Shown one piece after another: positions 34,666-43,162 of a stretch of 64,000 nt of DNA (the stretch's first letter is position 1; each line of letters begins with the position of its first letter). The notes under the pieces were generated by a model. The model searched no databases. It saw nothing but the letters and a program-made list of their open reading frames with translations, and was not told the DNA's origin. Both the position numbers and the translations under genes were made by a program. This DNA comes from Vreelandella sp031769195 (GTDB taxonomy: Bacteria; Pseudomonadota; Gammaproteobacteria; Pseudomonadales; Halomonadaceae), in assembly GCF_031769195.1 (NCBI RefSeq), contig NZ_JAVHNP010000003.1, forward strand, positions 434,001 to 498,000. Direction: 5' to 3'.

Positions 34666-36165
34666 ATGATGAATGTTGTTTCCCACCTGATGAACGGTGA
34701 GCTAGTGGAAAGCCAGCGCACGCTGGAGGTCACCAACCCTTCTACGGGCAAGGTCATTCGCCACGTGGCGGATGCCAGCGCGGCGGATGTGGAGCGCGCT
34801 ATTGCCGCGGCTCAAGCGGCTTTTCCCGCCTGGCGCGATACGCCGCCCGCCAAGCGCGCCCAGGTGATGTACCGCTTTAAGCAGCTGCTGGAAGAGCACG
34901 CGGACCGCCTCGTGCAACTGGTCAGCGAAGAGCATGGCAAAACGGTCGAAGACGCCATGGGCGAGCTGAAGCGCGGCATTGAAAACATCGAGTACGCCTG
35001 CGGCGTGCCGGAACTGTTAAAAGGCGAGTACTCCCACAACGTGGGGCCGGGCATCGATGCGTGGTCTAACTTCCAGCCGCTGGGCGTGGTGGCGGGCATT
35101 ACCCCGTTTAACTTCCCCGCCATGGTGCCGCTGTGGATGTACCCCATGGCGATTGCCTGCGGTAACACCTTTATTCTCAAGCCTTCCGAAAAAGACCCGT
35201 CGGCGGCCATGGCCGTGGCCGAGCTGCTGCAAGAAGCGGGGCTGCCCAAAGGTGTGATGAACGTGGTGCATGGCGGGCGCGAGGCGGTGGAAACCCTGCT
35301 GGATGCCAAAGCCGTGAAGGCGATCTCGTTTGTCGGTTCCACGCCCGTGGCAGAGGCGATCTACTCCCGTGGCTCGGCGGCGGGCAAGCGCGTTCAGGCC
35401 CTGGGCGGGGCGAAGAACCACGCGGTGATTCTGCCAGACGCCGACCTGGAAAACGCCGCCAATACCCTGATGGGCGCCGCCTACGGCAGCTGCGGCGAGC
35501 GCTGCATGGCAATCTCGGTAGCGGTGTGTGTGGGTGACGAAACCGCCGACCGGTTAGTGGAAACCATGCTGCCCAAAATCGCCCAGTTGAAGGTGGGGCC
35601 GGGTACCGATAAAGGCCTGGATATGGGCCCGCTGGTCACCGCCGAGCACCGCGATAAAGTGCTTGGGTTTATTGAAGATGGCGTGAACGCTGGCGCCACG
35701 CTGGTAGCGGATGGCCGTGGCCTGACCGTGGCTGGCCATGAAGAGGGCTACTTTGTGGGTGGCTGCCTGTTCGATAACGTCACCGCTGAGATGCGCATTT
35801 ACCAGGAAGAGATCTTCGGGCCGGTACTCTGCGTGGTGCGGGTTGGCAGCCTGGACGATGCCATGCAACTGATTAACGACCACGAATACGGCAACGGCAC
35901 CTGCCTGTTCACTCGCGATGGCGAGGCCGCTCGCCGCTTCACCGATGGTATCGAAGTGGGCATGGTGGGAGTGAATGTACCGCTGCCCGTGCCGGTGGCG
36001 TATCACAGCTTTGGCGGCTGGAAGCGTTCACTGTTTGGCGACCTTCACGCCTACGGCCCAGATTCGGTTCGCTTCTACACGCGCCGTAAAGCGGTCTCCC
36101 AGCGCTGGCCTTCCGTGAGTGAAGCCACCCGGGCGGAGTTCTCGTTTCCTACTAACCAGCGTTGA
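34666..36165 (+). CDS. mmsA: CoA-acylating methylmalonate/malonate-semialdehyde dehydrogenase
   Basis: A 499-residue aldehyde dehydrogenase of the MmsA group. Features are GVVAGITPFNFPAMVPLWM, SFVGSTPVAEAIY, the catalytic Cys in YGSCGERCMAIS, and the C-terminal RRKAVSQRWP. MmsA uses NAD and CoA to turn malonate semialdehyde into acetyl-CoA, or methylmalonate semialdehyde into propionyl-CoA. It therefore finishes beta-alanine (and thymine-derived aminoisobutyrate) breakdown started by the upstream aminotransferase. Two tandem ATG codons exist (34666, 34669); the second is better spaced from GGAG. Confidence 0.93.
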   Translation: MMNVVSHLMNGELVESQRTLEVTNPSTGKVIRHVADASAADVERAIAAAQAAFPAWRDTPPAKRAQVMYRFKQLLEEHADRLVQLVSEEHGKTVEDAMGELKRGIENIEYACGVPELLKGEYSHNVGPGIDAWSNFQPLGVVAGITPFNFPAMVPLWMYPMAIACGNTFILKPSEKDPSAAMAVAELLQEAGLPKGVMNVVHGGREAVETLLDAKAVKAISFVGSTPVAEAIYSRGSAAGKRVQALGGAKNHAVILPDADLENAANTLMGAAYGSCGERCMAISVAVCVGDETADRLVETMLPKIAQLKVGPGTDKGLDMGPLVTAEHRDKVLGFIEDGVNAGATLVADGRGLTVAGHEEGYFVGGCLFDNVTAEMRIYQEEIFGPVLCVVRVGSLDDAMQLINDHEYGNGTCLFTRDGEAARRFTDGIEVGMVGVNVPLPVPVAYHSFGGWKRSLFGDLHAYGPDSVRFYTRRKAVSQRWPSVSEATRAEFSFPTNQR

Positions 36166-36193
36166 CGCGATGCGCTAACTGCGCCATCTTCAC

Positions 36194-36236
36194 TGCACCA
36201 CTGCCTGCATCATATGGGGCGGTGGTGCATTTTTTT
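36194..36236 (+). terminator. Terminator after mmsA
   Basis: Stem TGCACCACTGCC / GGGCGGTGGTGCA followed by seven T residues, 29 bp after mmsA. Confidence 0.88.
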
Positions 36237-36276
36237 GTGCGCATTTTCAGCGTCAACGTCGTAAAGGAACATAAGC

Positions 36277-36897
36277 GTGGCGAGAACACAGGACGAAATT
36301 CGGCAAACGAACGTCAAAAAGATTCTTCAGGCGGCGGAGCAGCTGTTTGCTGAGAAAGGCTACGCCGGTGCTTCTATGGGCGATATTGCCCAGTTGGCCG
36401 ACCTGCCAAAGTCCAACGTGCACTACTATTTCGCGACCAAGAAAGCACTCTACCAAGAGGTGCTGCTGGCGCTGTTAGAGCTATGGAAGCAGGACGCGCT
36501 CTGCTTTGAGCTGTACGACGACCCCCGCGTGGTGCTCTCCACCTACATTCGCGCCAAGATGAACCACTCCCGCTACCGCGCCCACGGTTCCAAAATCTGG
36601 GCGGCCGAAGTGATGCAGGGTGCGCCGATTCTCAAGGAGCGGCTGCGCGATAACCTGTATGAATGGGCCAAGCTGAAAGAGTCGAAAATCCGCGAATGGA
36701 TCGATTCTGGCCAAATCAACCCTGTCGAGCCTTCCTACTTGCTGTACATGATCTGGGCCTCCACCCAGCACTACGCCGACTTCGACTACCAAATTTCACT
36801 GCTGAACGACGACAAATCGCTAGACGACCTACAGTTTGAAAAAGCCGTGCAGTCGGTTACGTCGGTGATTTTGCGGGGGATTGGCCTCACGGCTTAG
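36277..36897 (+). CDS. TetR family regulator with YcdC-type C-terminal domain (RutR-like)
   Basis: A 206-residue regulator with an N-terminal TetR helix-turn-helix (about 10-57; KSNVHYYFATKKALY) and a C-terminal domain like that of RutR/YcdC, including the conserved MIWASTQHYADF. RutR senses uracil or thymine and controls pyrimidine metabolism genes. Its place next to beta-alanine catabolic genes makes a pyrimidine-responsive role likely for the aminotransferase-mmsA, amidohydrolase and perhaps the distant PreAT-dihydropyrimidinase genes. The start is GTG 36277 with AAGGA nine bases upstream. Confidence 0.85.
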   Translation: MARTQDEIRQTNVKKILQAAEQLFAEKGYAGASMGDIAQLADLPKSNVHYYFATKKALYQEVLLALLELWKQDALCFELYDDPRVVLSTYIRAKMNHSRYRAHGSKIWAAEVMQGAPILKERLRDNLYEWAKLKESKIREWIDSGQINPVEPSYLLYMIWASTQHYADFDYQISLLNDDKSLDDLQFEKAVQSVTSVILRGIGLTA

Positions 36898-36913
36898 CTT
36901 AATAAAAGAGAGC

Positions 36914-36969
36914 TTGAAGGCTTTTAAGTGTACACATAGACTATTTATATATAGTTTTGGTGTCTACTT
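36914..36969 (+). promoter_or_regulatory. Promoter and nested 44-bp dyad operator of the second AbiE pair
   Basis: TTGAAG (36914-36919), a 17-bp spacer and TAGACT (36937-36942) form a plausible promoter. Two inverted repeats share one centre at 36947.5: outer AAGTGTACAC (36926-36935) with GTGTCTACTT (36960-36969), 8 of 10 paired, and inner ACTAT (36940-36944) with ATAGT (36951-36955). The dyad ends on the base before the antitoxin ATG, so a bound repressor would cover the -10 box, the start site and the ribosome-binding region. Confidence 0.6.
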
Positions 36970-37509
36970 ATGGATCAGATGATTGCTCGCCACCGCTTTG
37001 ATGCTTGGGATCGTCAGGGGCGTACTATCTTCACGCTGAGAGATCTCGCCAAACTGTTCCATGAAGATAGCCCGAAGACGTTGCAAGAAGGCGTGAATCG
37101 TCTTCGTCGTCATGGGGTACTGGAGGGCGTTGCGCGGGGTATCTATTACTATGCGCTATCTCGCACTCCAGATGCTTACCGGTTGGAGCGTATTGCCCGT
37201 GCCATGCGCCGAGGCGAATACAGCTACGTTTCTTTAGAGTCTGCTTTATCTGAATACGGTGCTATCTCACAGATTCCCGTTGATCGACTGACCGTTATGA
37301 CCACTGGGCGAAAGGGAACCTATCGCACACCTTATGGCACCATTGAATTTACCCACACACGGCGTTCAATTCCCGAACTGATGGGTCGCATGAAGGATAT
37401 TGGCCGCCCCCTCAAAATCGCGACACCAGAAGCCGCATGGGCTGACCTTAAACGCGTAGGCAGAAATACTCACCTAGTGGATATCGAGGTGCTAAATGAG
37501 CCGGATTGA
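36970..37509 (+). CDS. AbiEi family type IV antitoxin (transcriptional regulator)
   Basis: A 179-residue protein with an N-terminal winged helix (about 18-65; TLRDLAKLFHEDSPKTLQEGVNRLRRHGVLEGVARGIYYY) typical of AbiEi, and a C-terminal domain with FTHTRRSIPELM and ATPEAAWADLK. It precedes and overlaps by 14 bp a nucleotidyltransferase toxin gene. The family represses its own operon and neutralises the toxin effect. No clear ribosome-binding site precedes ATG 36970. Confidence 0.85.
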   Translation: MDQMIARHRFDAWDRQGRTIFTLRDLAKLFHEDSPKTLQEGVNRLRRHGVLEGVARGIYYYALSRTPDAYRLERIARAMRRGEYSYVSLESALSEYGAISQIPVDRLTVMTTGRKGTYRTPYGTIEFTHTRRSIPELMGRMKDIGRPLKIATPEAAWADLKRVGRNTHLVDIEVLNEPD

Positions 37510-38428
37510 GCCGGGTGATTATGAACACCTAGTGGCGAGGGCAATGGAGGATCCCGCGCGTAAAGCGATGCGCCCGGTGATTGAAAAAGAATTACTTCAC
37601 TTCGATATTCTATATGCCCTGGATAGAGAAGGCTTACTCGACGCGTTAACGTTTCAGGGCGGAACCTGCTTACGACTATGCCGAGGCTCGCCAAGGTTTA
37701 GTGAAGACCTTGATTTTGCAGGAGACCGAGACTTCAAGCGCGAAGATTTTCTGCGCATAAAAGAGTGTATTGAAGAGTATGTGAGTCGCCGCTATCGCTT
37801 AGAGGTGATGGTAAAAGCACCCAAAGAGCTAAGAGACGATCCTCGCTACGCCGATGTGCGCGTCGATAAGTGGCAGGTTGCTGTTGTGACTGCGCCTATG
37901 CGTCCAGATATTCCAAAACAGCGAATCAAGCTGGAGATCGCCAATATTCCTGCTTATACCCGTGAGGCGCATGCGATACAGGTGCATTATCCGTTTCTGC
38001 CAGATGGTTATAGCGATCTTTTGGTGGTCACTGAAAGTGACGATGAGATCATGGCAGATAAACTGGTCTCGCTGGTAAATACGAAAAAGTATGTCCGCCA
38101 CCGGGATATCTGGGATCTGCAGTGGTTAAAACAGCAGGGCGCAACGCCTAATCTTGACTTGCTTCAGCGCAAACTCGCAGATTATAGCGTTGAAGGTTAC
38201 TCAGCCAAGGCGCGTGGCATGATGGAGCGTTTGCCAAGCATCATTTCAGGTACAGACTTTCACGCTGAAATGACGCGATTTCTGCCTACTGATACGCTGG
38301 CACGAACGCTAGATAATCCGCGATTTGCTAGCTTTCTGTCGCGAGAACTCACCACGATGCTTAGCACCGTCGTAGCAATGTTGGACGGGCCGGATCCAAA
38401 CTCAGCGCCTCCTGAGTTTACGCTTTGA
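37496..38428 (+). CDS. AbiEii-type nucleotidyltransferase toxin
   Basis: A 310-residue DUF1814 nucleotidyltransferase. Motif I is FQGGTCLRL, motif II SEDLDFAGD, motif III MADKLVSLVN and motif IV VRHRDIWDL. It is the toxin half of the second type IV pair in this window and is only distantly similar to the toxin at 28500: the region around motif I differs (GGTCLRLCRG versus GGTSLSKGHG), so it is not a recent duplicate. Its base composition is closer to the chromosome average than that of the first pair. Confidence 0.87.
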   Translation: MSRIEPGDYEHLVARAMEDPARKAMRPVIEKELLHFDILYALDREGLLDALTFQGGTCLRLCRGSPRFSEDLDFAGDRDFKREDFLRIKECIEEYVSRRYRLEVMVKAPKELRDDPRYADVRVDKWQVAVVTAPMRPDIPKQRIKLEIANIPAYTREAHAIQVHYPFLPDGYSDLLVVTESDDEIMADKLVSLVNTKKYVRHRDIWDLQWLKQQGATPNLDLLQRKLADYSVEGYSAKARGMMERLPSIISGTDFHAEMTRFLPTDTLARTLDNPRFASFLSRELTTMLSTVVAMLDGPDPNSAPPEFTL

Positions 38429-38489
38429 TGCCCTTTTACCTCATCGACAAGGGGAAGCCATGCGGTTTTAAGAAGCTGTACACCCGCAA

Positions 38490-39359
38490 TCACGCTAAAT
38501 AAAACGCCCCTTTCCCCACCACCACCGCATGGCCCCCCACCGTCACAAACCCAGGCGTTATATCGCCATTGGCCGCTGTGTAAATAACGCTGGGTCGCCC
38601 CATTTCAACGCCTTGATGAATCTCGCAGTGCAGTTCTTCGGGCTGGAGTGAGGCTAGGTAGCCGGTTAGCGCTGCGGCGGCGCTGCCGGTGGCCGGGTCT
38701 TCGCAGAGACTGTCGTGCATACAGAACATGCGGCTGCGAATCACGGCCTTCTGTCCCGCTGGCTGCTCCCTCACGTACAGGTAGATTTGAACCGCACTGC
38801 TGGGCATCACGGCACTTGCCCAGAGGGCGGAGGAAATACTGACGCTCTCTAATGCCGTGATATCCGATAGCTCAATCAGGTGAAAGGGCAGCCCGAAGGA
38901 GGCGATGACCGGCTCGCCCACTACTTGATGAATATCTAACCCCAACAGCTCAACGGTGGTGGGGCGGTCAATCGTGCTGTCTGCCAGCATTACGGCTTGG
39001 GACGTTTTGAACGTTGCACTGCCGTTGGCCCACGTGATCGCGAGTTTCCCGATGGGCGGGTGAAGCACCAAGGGTTGCTCTGGGTGGGCGAGTTTGAGTG
39101 CCGTCAGCAGGTGGGCAGTGCCTACCGTCGGGTGGCCTGCAAACGGCAGCTCCCTGGTTGGGGTGAAAATCCGCATGGGGTAGTGTTGTGGCGCCGTCTC
39201 AGCGCTCAAAAACACTGTTTCCGCCAGATTTAATTCATTGGCCAGTGCTTGCATGGTGCGGGTGTCCAGCCCATCCGCGTTGAGAAACACGGCCAGTGGG
39301 TTGCCCGTAAAGGGCTGGTCGGTAAAGACATCCAGCAAGTAATACTCGGCGGTGGTCAT
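38490..39359 (-). CDS. PhzF family isomerase/epimerase
   Basis: A 289-residue protein of the diaminopimelate-epimerase-like fold. It has the conserved N-terminus YYLLDVFTDQPFTGNPLAVF, ETVFL with the proposed catalytic Glu, RIFTPTRELPFAGHPTVG, and the second-half loop EDPATGSAAAALTGYL. The family includes PhzF and many enzymes of unknown substrate. Its ATG overlaps the stop of the DUF1127 gene by 4 bp, with a strong AAGGAGGAGG ahead, so both form one operon. Confidence 0.9.
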   Translation of the reverse strand: MTTAEYYLLDVFTDQPFTGNPLAVFLNADGLDTRTMQALANELNLAETVFLSAETAPQHYPMRIFTPTRELPFAGHPTVGTAHLLTALKLAHPEQPLVLHPPIGKLAITWANGSATFKTSQAVMLADSTIDRPTTVELLGLDIHQVVGEPVIASFGLPFHLIELSDITALESVSISSALWASAVMPSSAVQIYLYVREQPAGQKAVIRSRMFCMHDSLCEDPATGSAAAALTGYLASLQPEELHCEIHQGVEMGRPSVIYTAANGDITPGFVTVGGHAVVVGKGAFYLA

Positions 39360-39547
39360 ACCTCCTCCTTATTGGAGAGCGCCTGTTTCCAAAAGGTTTG
39401 TTTGCCTTCCTGGCAGGCCTGTTCACGGGTGAGGCCGATGTCTTGCAGCAAGTGATCCTCTAGCGTGAGCAACTGCCGACGGCTGCGGCGGCGCTGTTGG
39501 TAGCGGCTTAGCTGGTAACGAAGCTGAGTAAGGCTGAAGCGTGGCAT
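39356..39547 (-). CDS. DUF1127 small basic protein
   Basis: A 63-residue protein with the DUF1127 core (LSRYQQRRRSRRQLLTLEDH followed by LLQDIGLTREQA). DUF1127 proteins are small, Arg-rich, often stress-induced, and some bind RNA or affect phosphate and carbon metabolism. It is the first gene of an operon with PhzF, transcribed away from a MocR regulator. GGAGAG precedes ATG 39547. Confidence 0.87.
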   Translation of the reverse strand: MPRFSLTQLRYQLSRYQQRRRSRRQLLTLEDHLLQDIGLTREQACQEGKQTFWKQALSNKEEV

Positions 39548-39600
39548 GGCGGCTCTCCGGGTAGTGGGGTGCCTGTTTAGATTACGCAGCCCGTCGGTCG

Positions 39601-39688
39601 CGATACAGATATAGGTTTTTTTATTTTTACGATACAGATGGGTCGTGTTATATCTCTGTATGGCAAAGCGGGATGCCTTCTGTATGGC
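39601..39688. promoter_or_regulatory. Four-site MocR operator between the DUF1127-phzF operon and its regulator
   Basis: Two identical CGATACAGAT copies (39601-39610 and 39630-39639) are followed by two TCTGTATGGC copies in opposite orientation (39655-39664 and 39679-39688). All four share ATACAGA/TCTGTAT. Direct repeats in one direction facing direct repeats in the other is the pattern expected if a MocR dimer controls both divergent promoters. The binding is inferred. Confidence 0.65.
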
Positions 39689-39713
39689 GAATTAACCGAG
39701 TGAGGTGGGCGTG

Positions 39714-41156
39714 ATGACGCGCTATGAAGAGGTGGCGGTAACGTTGCGGGAGCGAATTGAGCACGGGATTTATCGCGTGGGCGACCGGCTACCCTCTATT
39801 CGCGCGGTCTGCCAAGAGCTGAATGTGAGTATCTCCACGGTGCAAGAAGCGTATCGCCAACTCATGGACGCCGCGCTGATTGAGTCGCGGCCAAAGTCGG
39901 GCTACTTCGTGCTGCCTTGTCGTATTCCCTCTGTGCTGCCTTCTGTCTCGCGGCCAGCTCAGTGCCCGCTGGACGTTTCCCAGTGGGACCAAGTATTAGA
40001 ACTGGTGGCCACCCAGCGAGACGATAAACGGCTGCTGCTTGGTCGTGGGGTGCCCAACTTGGAGGTGGCGTCGTTAAAGCCGCTGTCGAAAATTCTCGCC
40101 GGGCTGCACCGTAGTAACGATCTGCACGGCTTCAATTACGACAAACTCAGCGGCAGCCCTGAACTGCGCCAGCAGGTGGCGCGCTTGGCGGTGGCGTCTG
40201 GCTGCCTGCTGCATCCGGATGATGTGCTGATTACCACCGGCTGCCAGGAAGCGCTCTCCATTGCGCTGCGCACGCTCACCCAGCCCGGCGATGTGGTGGC
40301 GGTGGATTCGCCCAGCTTCTACGGCACCATGCAAATTCTGAAAGCCAACGGTTTAAAGGCGCTGGAGATTCCCACTGACCCGCAAACCGGCATCAGCCTG
40401 GAAGCGTTAGAGCTAGCGCTAGAGCAGTGGCCTATTCGCGCTATTCAGGTAACGCCCACCTATAACAACCCCTTGGGCTACACCATGCCGGAAGCACGCA
40501 AACGGGCGCTCTATCAGCTTGCCCAGCGCTTTGATGTGGCCATTATTGAAGATGATATTTATGGGGATTTGGCCTACACACAACCCAGGCCACTGACGAT
40601 TAAATCCTTTGATACTGATGGGCGTGTACTGCTGTGTAGCGGTTTCTCGAAAACCTTAGGGCCGGGCCTGCGCGTGGGCTGGCTGGCCCCTGGCTGCTAC
40701 CGGGAAAAGGCGCTGCATATGAAGTACGTTTCCACCGGTGCCTCTGCCACGCTGCCGCAATTAGCGGTGGCGGAGTTTGTCGCCAAGGGCCATTTTGAGC
40801 GCCATTTGCGCGCGGTTTCCCGCCAGTATCAGCGCCAGCGGGACATCATGATTAGCTGGGTGCAGCGCTACTTCCCCAAAGGGTCGGGCATTAGCTATCC
40901 ACAAGGGGGCTTTTTACTCTGGGTAGAGTTACCTGCGGATGTCGACTGCGTGCGCCTGAACGAGCGTTTAGCGCAGCACGCCATCCATGTGGCGCCGGGG
41001 TCGCTGTTCTCGGCCTCTGGGAAGTTTCGCCAGTGCTTGCGGTTGAACTACGCCTTTACCCTAACGCCTGAGATTGAAGAGGCGGTGCGTACGGTGGGGG
41101 GGCTAGCGAGTGAGATGCTCAGCGAGGTAGGTGAGTCTTTACTAGCGATGAAGTAA
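39714..41156 (+). CDS. MocR-type PLP-dependent transcriptional regulator
   Basis: A 480-residue fusion of a GntR winged helix (about 1-70; YRVGDRLPSIRAVCQELNVS) and a class I aminotransferase fold. The PLP Asp/Tyr region is IIEDDIYGDLAY and the PLP Lys is in CSGFSKTLGPGLRVGW. It is divergent from DUF1127-phzF with four repeat sites in between, so it is likely their regulator. ATG 39714 has GAGG eight bases upstream and is preferred to GTG 39705. The effector amino acid is unknown. Confidence 0.88.
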   Translation: MTRYEEVAVTLRERIEHGIYRVGDRLPSIRAVCQELNVSISTVQEAYRQLMDAALIESRPKSGYFVLPCRIPSVLPSVSRPAQCPLDVSQWDQVLELVATQRDDKRLLLGRGVPNLEVASLKPLSKILAGLHRSNDLHGFNYDKLSGSPELRQQVARLAVASGCLLHPDDVLITTGCQEALSIALRTLTQPGDVVAVDSPSFYGTMQILKANGLKALEIPTDPQTGISLEALELALEQWPIRAIQVTPTYNNPLGYTMPEARKRALYQLAQRFDVAIIEDDIYGDLAYTQPRPLTIKSFDTDGRVLLCSGFSKTLGPGLRVGWLAPGCYREKALHMKYVSTGASATLPQLAVAEFVAKGHFERHLRAVSRQYQRQRDIMISWVQRYFPKGSGISYPQGGFLLWVELPADVDCVRLNERLAQHAIHVAPGSLFSASGKFRQCLRLNYAFTLTPEIEEAVRTVGGLASEMLSEVGESLLAMK

Positions 41157-41175
41157 GCAACGATTTCGCGCTGAC

Positions 41176-41784
41176 TTACGAAGGACGCTGAAACGCTGCG
41201 CGTGCCTGCTCAACCCGTTCACGTGTGACGCAGTTTAACGAGTGATCATTAATCAGCCCCATGGCTTGCATGAACGCAAACGCGGTGGTGGGGCCGAAAA
41301 ACTTCCAGCCGCGCTTTTTAAGATCTTTTGCTAGCGCGATAGATTCTGGCGATGTGGTTTGGGTTTGCGGGGCAGGCAGTGATGCGCTGTCTGGCTCATA
41401 ACGCCAGAAAAACGCCGCTAGCGAGCCTTCCTGAGCCACCATTTCCTGCGCTCGATGCGCGTTATTAATAGTGGCTTCAATTTTGCCGCGATGGCGAATA
41501 ATGCCTGCATCTTCCAGTAAGCGCTCCACATCCTCTTCAGTAAAGCGGGCGACTTGGTGGAAATCAAAGTGGTGAAAGGCGGCGCGGAAGTTCTCACGCT
41601 TGTTCAAAATCGTGCGCCAGCTTAAGCCCGATTGAAAGCTCTCCAAGCAGAGCTTTTCAAACAGCCGCTGGTCATTAGCAACGGGAAAGCCCCACTCCTG
41701 ATCGTGGTAGGGCAGGAACTCCGCCGCCCCGCCACACCACTGGCAGCGCGGGTGGCCGTCGGGGGCGATGAAGCCGTGCGTCAT
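41176..41784 (-). CDS. tag: DNA-3-methyladenine glycosylase I
   Basis: A 202-residue base-excision repair enzyme. It has the zinc-binding N-terminus CQWCGG, YHDQEWGFP with the family's base-pocket residues, FEKLCLESFQSGLSW, and the C-terminal GWKFFGPTTAFAFMQAMGLINDH with the second zinc-ligand His region. It removes 3-methyladenine from alkylated DNA. Its ATG overlaps the TAA stop of pcs by one base (TAATG), so translation is coupled to the lipid gene. The longer frame to 41874 lies inside pcs. Confidence 0.93.
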   Translation of the reverse strand: MTHGFIAPDGHPRCQWCGGAAEFLPYHDQEWGFPVANDQRLFEKLCLESFQSGLSWRTILNKRENFRAAFHHFDFHQVARFTEEDVERLLEDAGIIRHRGKIEATINNAHRAQEMVAQEGSLAAFFWRYEPDSASLPAPQTQTTSPESIALAKDLKKRGWKFFGPTTAFAFMQAMGLINDHSLNCVTRERVEQARAAFQRPS

Positions 41785-42524
41785 TAGCGCGGCACCTGCT
41801 CGCCGAACCACTCCTGTGCCGTGCGCCACAGGCACATGCCAGCGAAGTACAGTGAGGTCAGTCCTAAGCCCCACAGTGCCCAGGCGGCATGATCAGGGTG
41901 TGAAAGTATTAACGAGGTCGCGCACACGCACCACAACAGCGTGACGGCGATATTGAGCGGCATAAACAAACGCACGCGAAACGGATGCAGAAACTTCATT
42001 TTTGTCACCGTCAGCATCGCTAAGACCAGTATGGCGGCAAACGTGATGAAGGGCGGTAAATCAAGAATGTAAAAATAGGCCGCGGCAATGTTCCACGCGG
42101 CGGGAAAGCCCACAAAGTAATTATCCTGGCTTTTCATATCGACATTACAGAAACAGAACATCGACGACAGCAGAATGATAAAGACCGAGATCAGCCCTAA
42201 ATAGGGCGGCAATTCAATGAAGTAGTAAATGAAGAGAGCGGGAATAAAGGCCCAGGTGAGGTAATCGATCACCATATCCAGCGTCGAACCATCGAAATGG
42301 GGCAGTACGGACTTCACTTCATATTTGCGTGCCAGGGTGCCATCAATGCCGTCGATCATCATCGCCGCCCCCAGCCAGAGCAGGCAAGCCACCGGGTTAT
42401 TGTCGACCAGCGCCAGCAGCGCCATCGTGCCAAGTAGCACCCCGCTGGCGGTAAACACATGCACGCTCCAAGCTTTATAAACCGACGCTCGGGATTCTGT
42501 TTGAGTAGAGAGTGATTGGACCAC
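41784..42524 (-). CDS. pcs: Phosphatidylcholine synthase (CDP-diacylglycerol--choline O-phosphatidyltransferase)
   Basis: A 246-residue inner-membrane protein with about eight hydrophobic segments. The CDP-alcohol phosphotransferase motif D-G-x-x-A-R-(x)-G-x-x-x-D-x-x-x-D is visible in DGIDGTLARKYEV and HFDGSTLDMVIDY. Length and membrane layout match Pcs, which joins choline to CDP-diacylglycerol in one step. The start is GTG 42524. It is followed by tag with a 1-nt overlap, an unusual lipid/DNA repair pair. Confidence 0.88.
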   Translation of the reverse strand: MVQSLSTQTESRASVYKAWSVHVFTASGVLLGTMALLALVDNNPVACLLWLGAAMMIDGIDGTLARKYEVKSVLPHFDGSTLDMVIDYLTWAFIPALFIYYFIELPPYLGLISVFIILLSSMFCFCNVDMKSQDNYFVGFPAAWNIAAAYFYILDLPPFITFAAILVLAMLTVTKMKFLHPFRVRLFMPLNIAVTLLWCVCATSLILSHPDHAAWALWGLGLTSLYFAGMCLWRTAQEWFGEQVPR

Positions 42525-42694
42525 GTTAACCCCAGTGGGAACGCGTCGTCCCCTTGCTGTTAGATTGATTAATAAACGTTCAAAGGACGATACACTACTA
42601 TAAGAAAGCCGTCAGGAAATCCGCGGCGTATCCTCTGAGCCCACCTTAGCGGTACCACCGCAGCAAGTGGCTCACCACCCGGGAGATATAGCGC

Positions 42695-43144
42695 ATGACC
42701 CACGTCCGCTCCGCCACGATTCATGATCTCGACGCCTTAACCGAGCTATTAGACGGTTATCGGCAGTTTTATCAGCAGCCAAGTGATATTCAAGCAGCGC
42801 GTGACTTTCTGCGCCAGCGCTTTGGACAAGCAGATTCCCGTATTTTAGTGAGTGAGCGCAGTGATGGCGCACTCACAGGGTTTGTTCAGCTCTACCCTGG
42901 TGTTTCCACCGTGGGGTTGAATGCGCGCTGGACGTTGAACGACCTCTTTGTGCTGCCAGCGTGCCGTGAGAAAGGAACGGGCCGAGCGCTTATGGAAGCC
43001 GCCGCTCAACTGGCTCAGGAGCATGGCGTGGCACGTTTAATATTAATGACGCAGGTCGAAAATGAGCGTGCCCAGCGTTTATATGAATCGCTGGGCTGGC
43101 AGCGCAATACGGCGTTTTATGGCTATTTACTGGATGTTAAGTAA
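42695..43144 (+). CDS. GNAT family N-acetyltransferase
   Basis: A 149-residue acetyltransferase with the GNAT fold. The acetyl-CoA motif A is LNDLFVLPACREKGTGRALM (about residues 86-105) and motif B ends in ENERAQRLYESLGWQRN. The substrate is unknown. GGGAG lies nine bases upstream of ATG 42695. It is a stand-alone gene. Confidence 0.88.
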   Translation: MTHVRSATIHDLDALTELLDGYRQFYQQPSDIQAARDFLRQRFGQADSRILVSERSDGALTGFVQLYPGVSTVGLNARWTLNDLFVLPACREKGTGRALMEAAAQLAQEHGVARLILMTQVENERAQRLYESLGWQRNTAFYGYLLDVK

Positions 43145-43162
43145 CGGGTTCTTAAACGCTGC

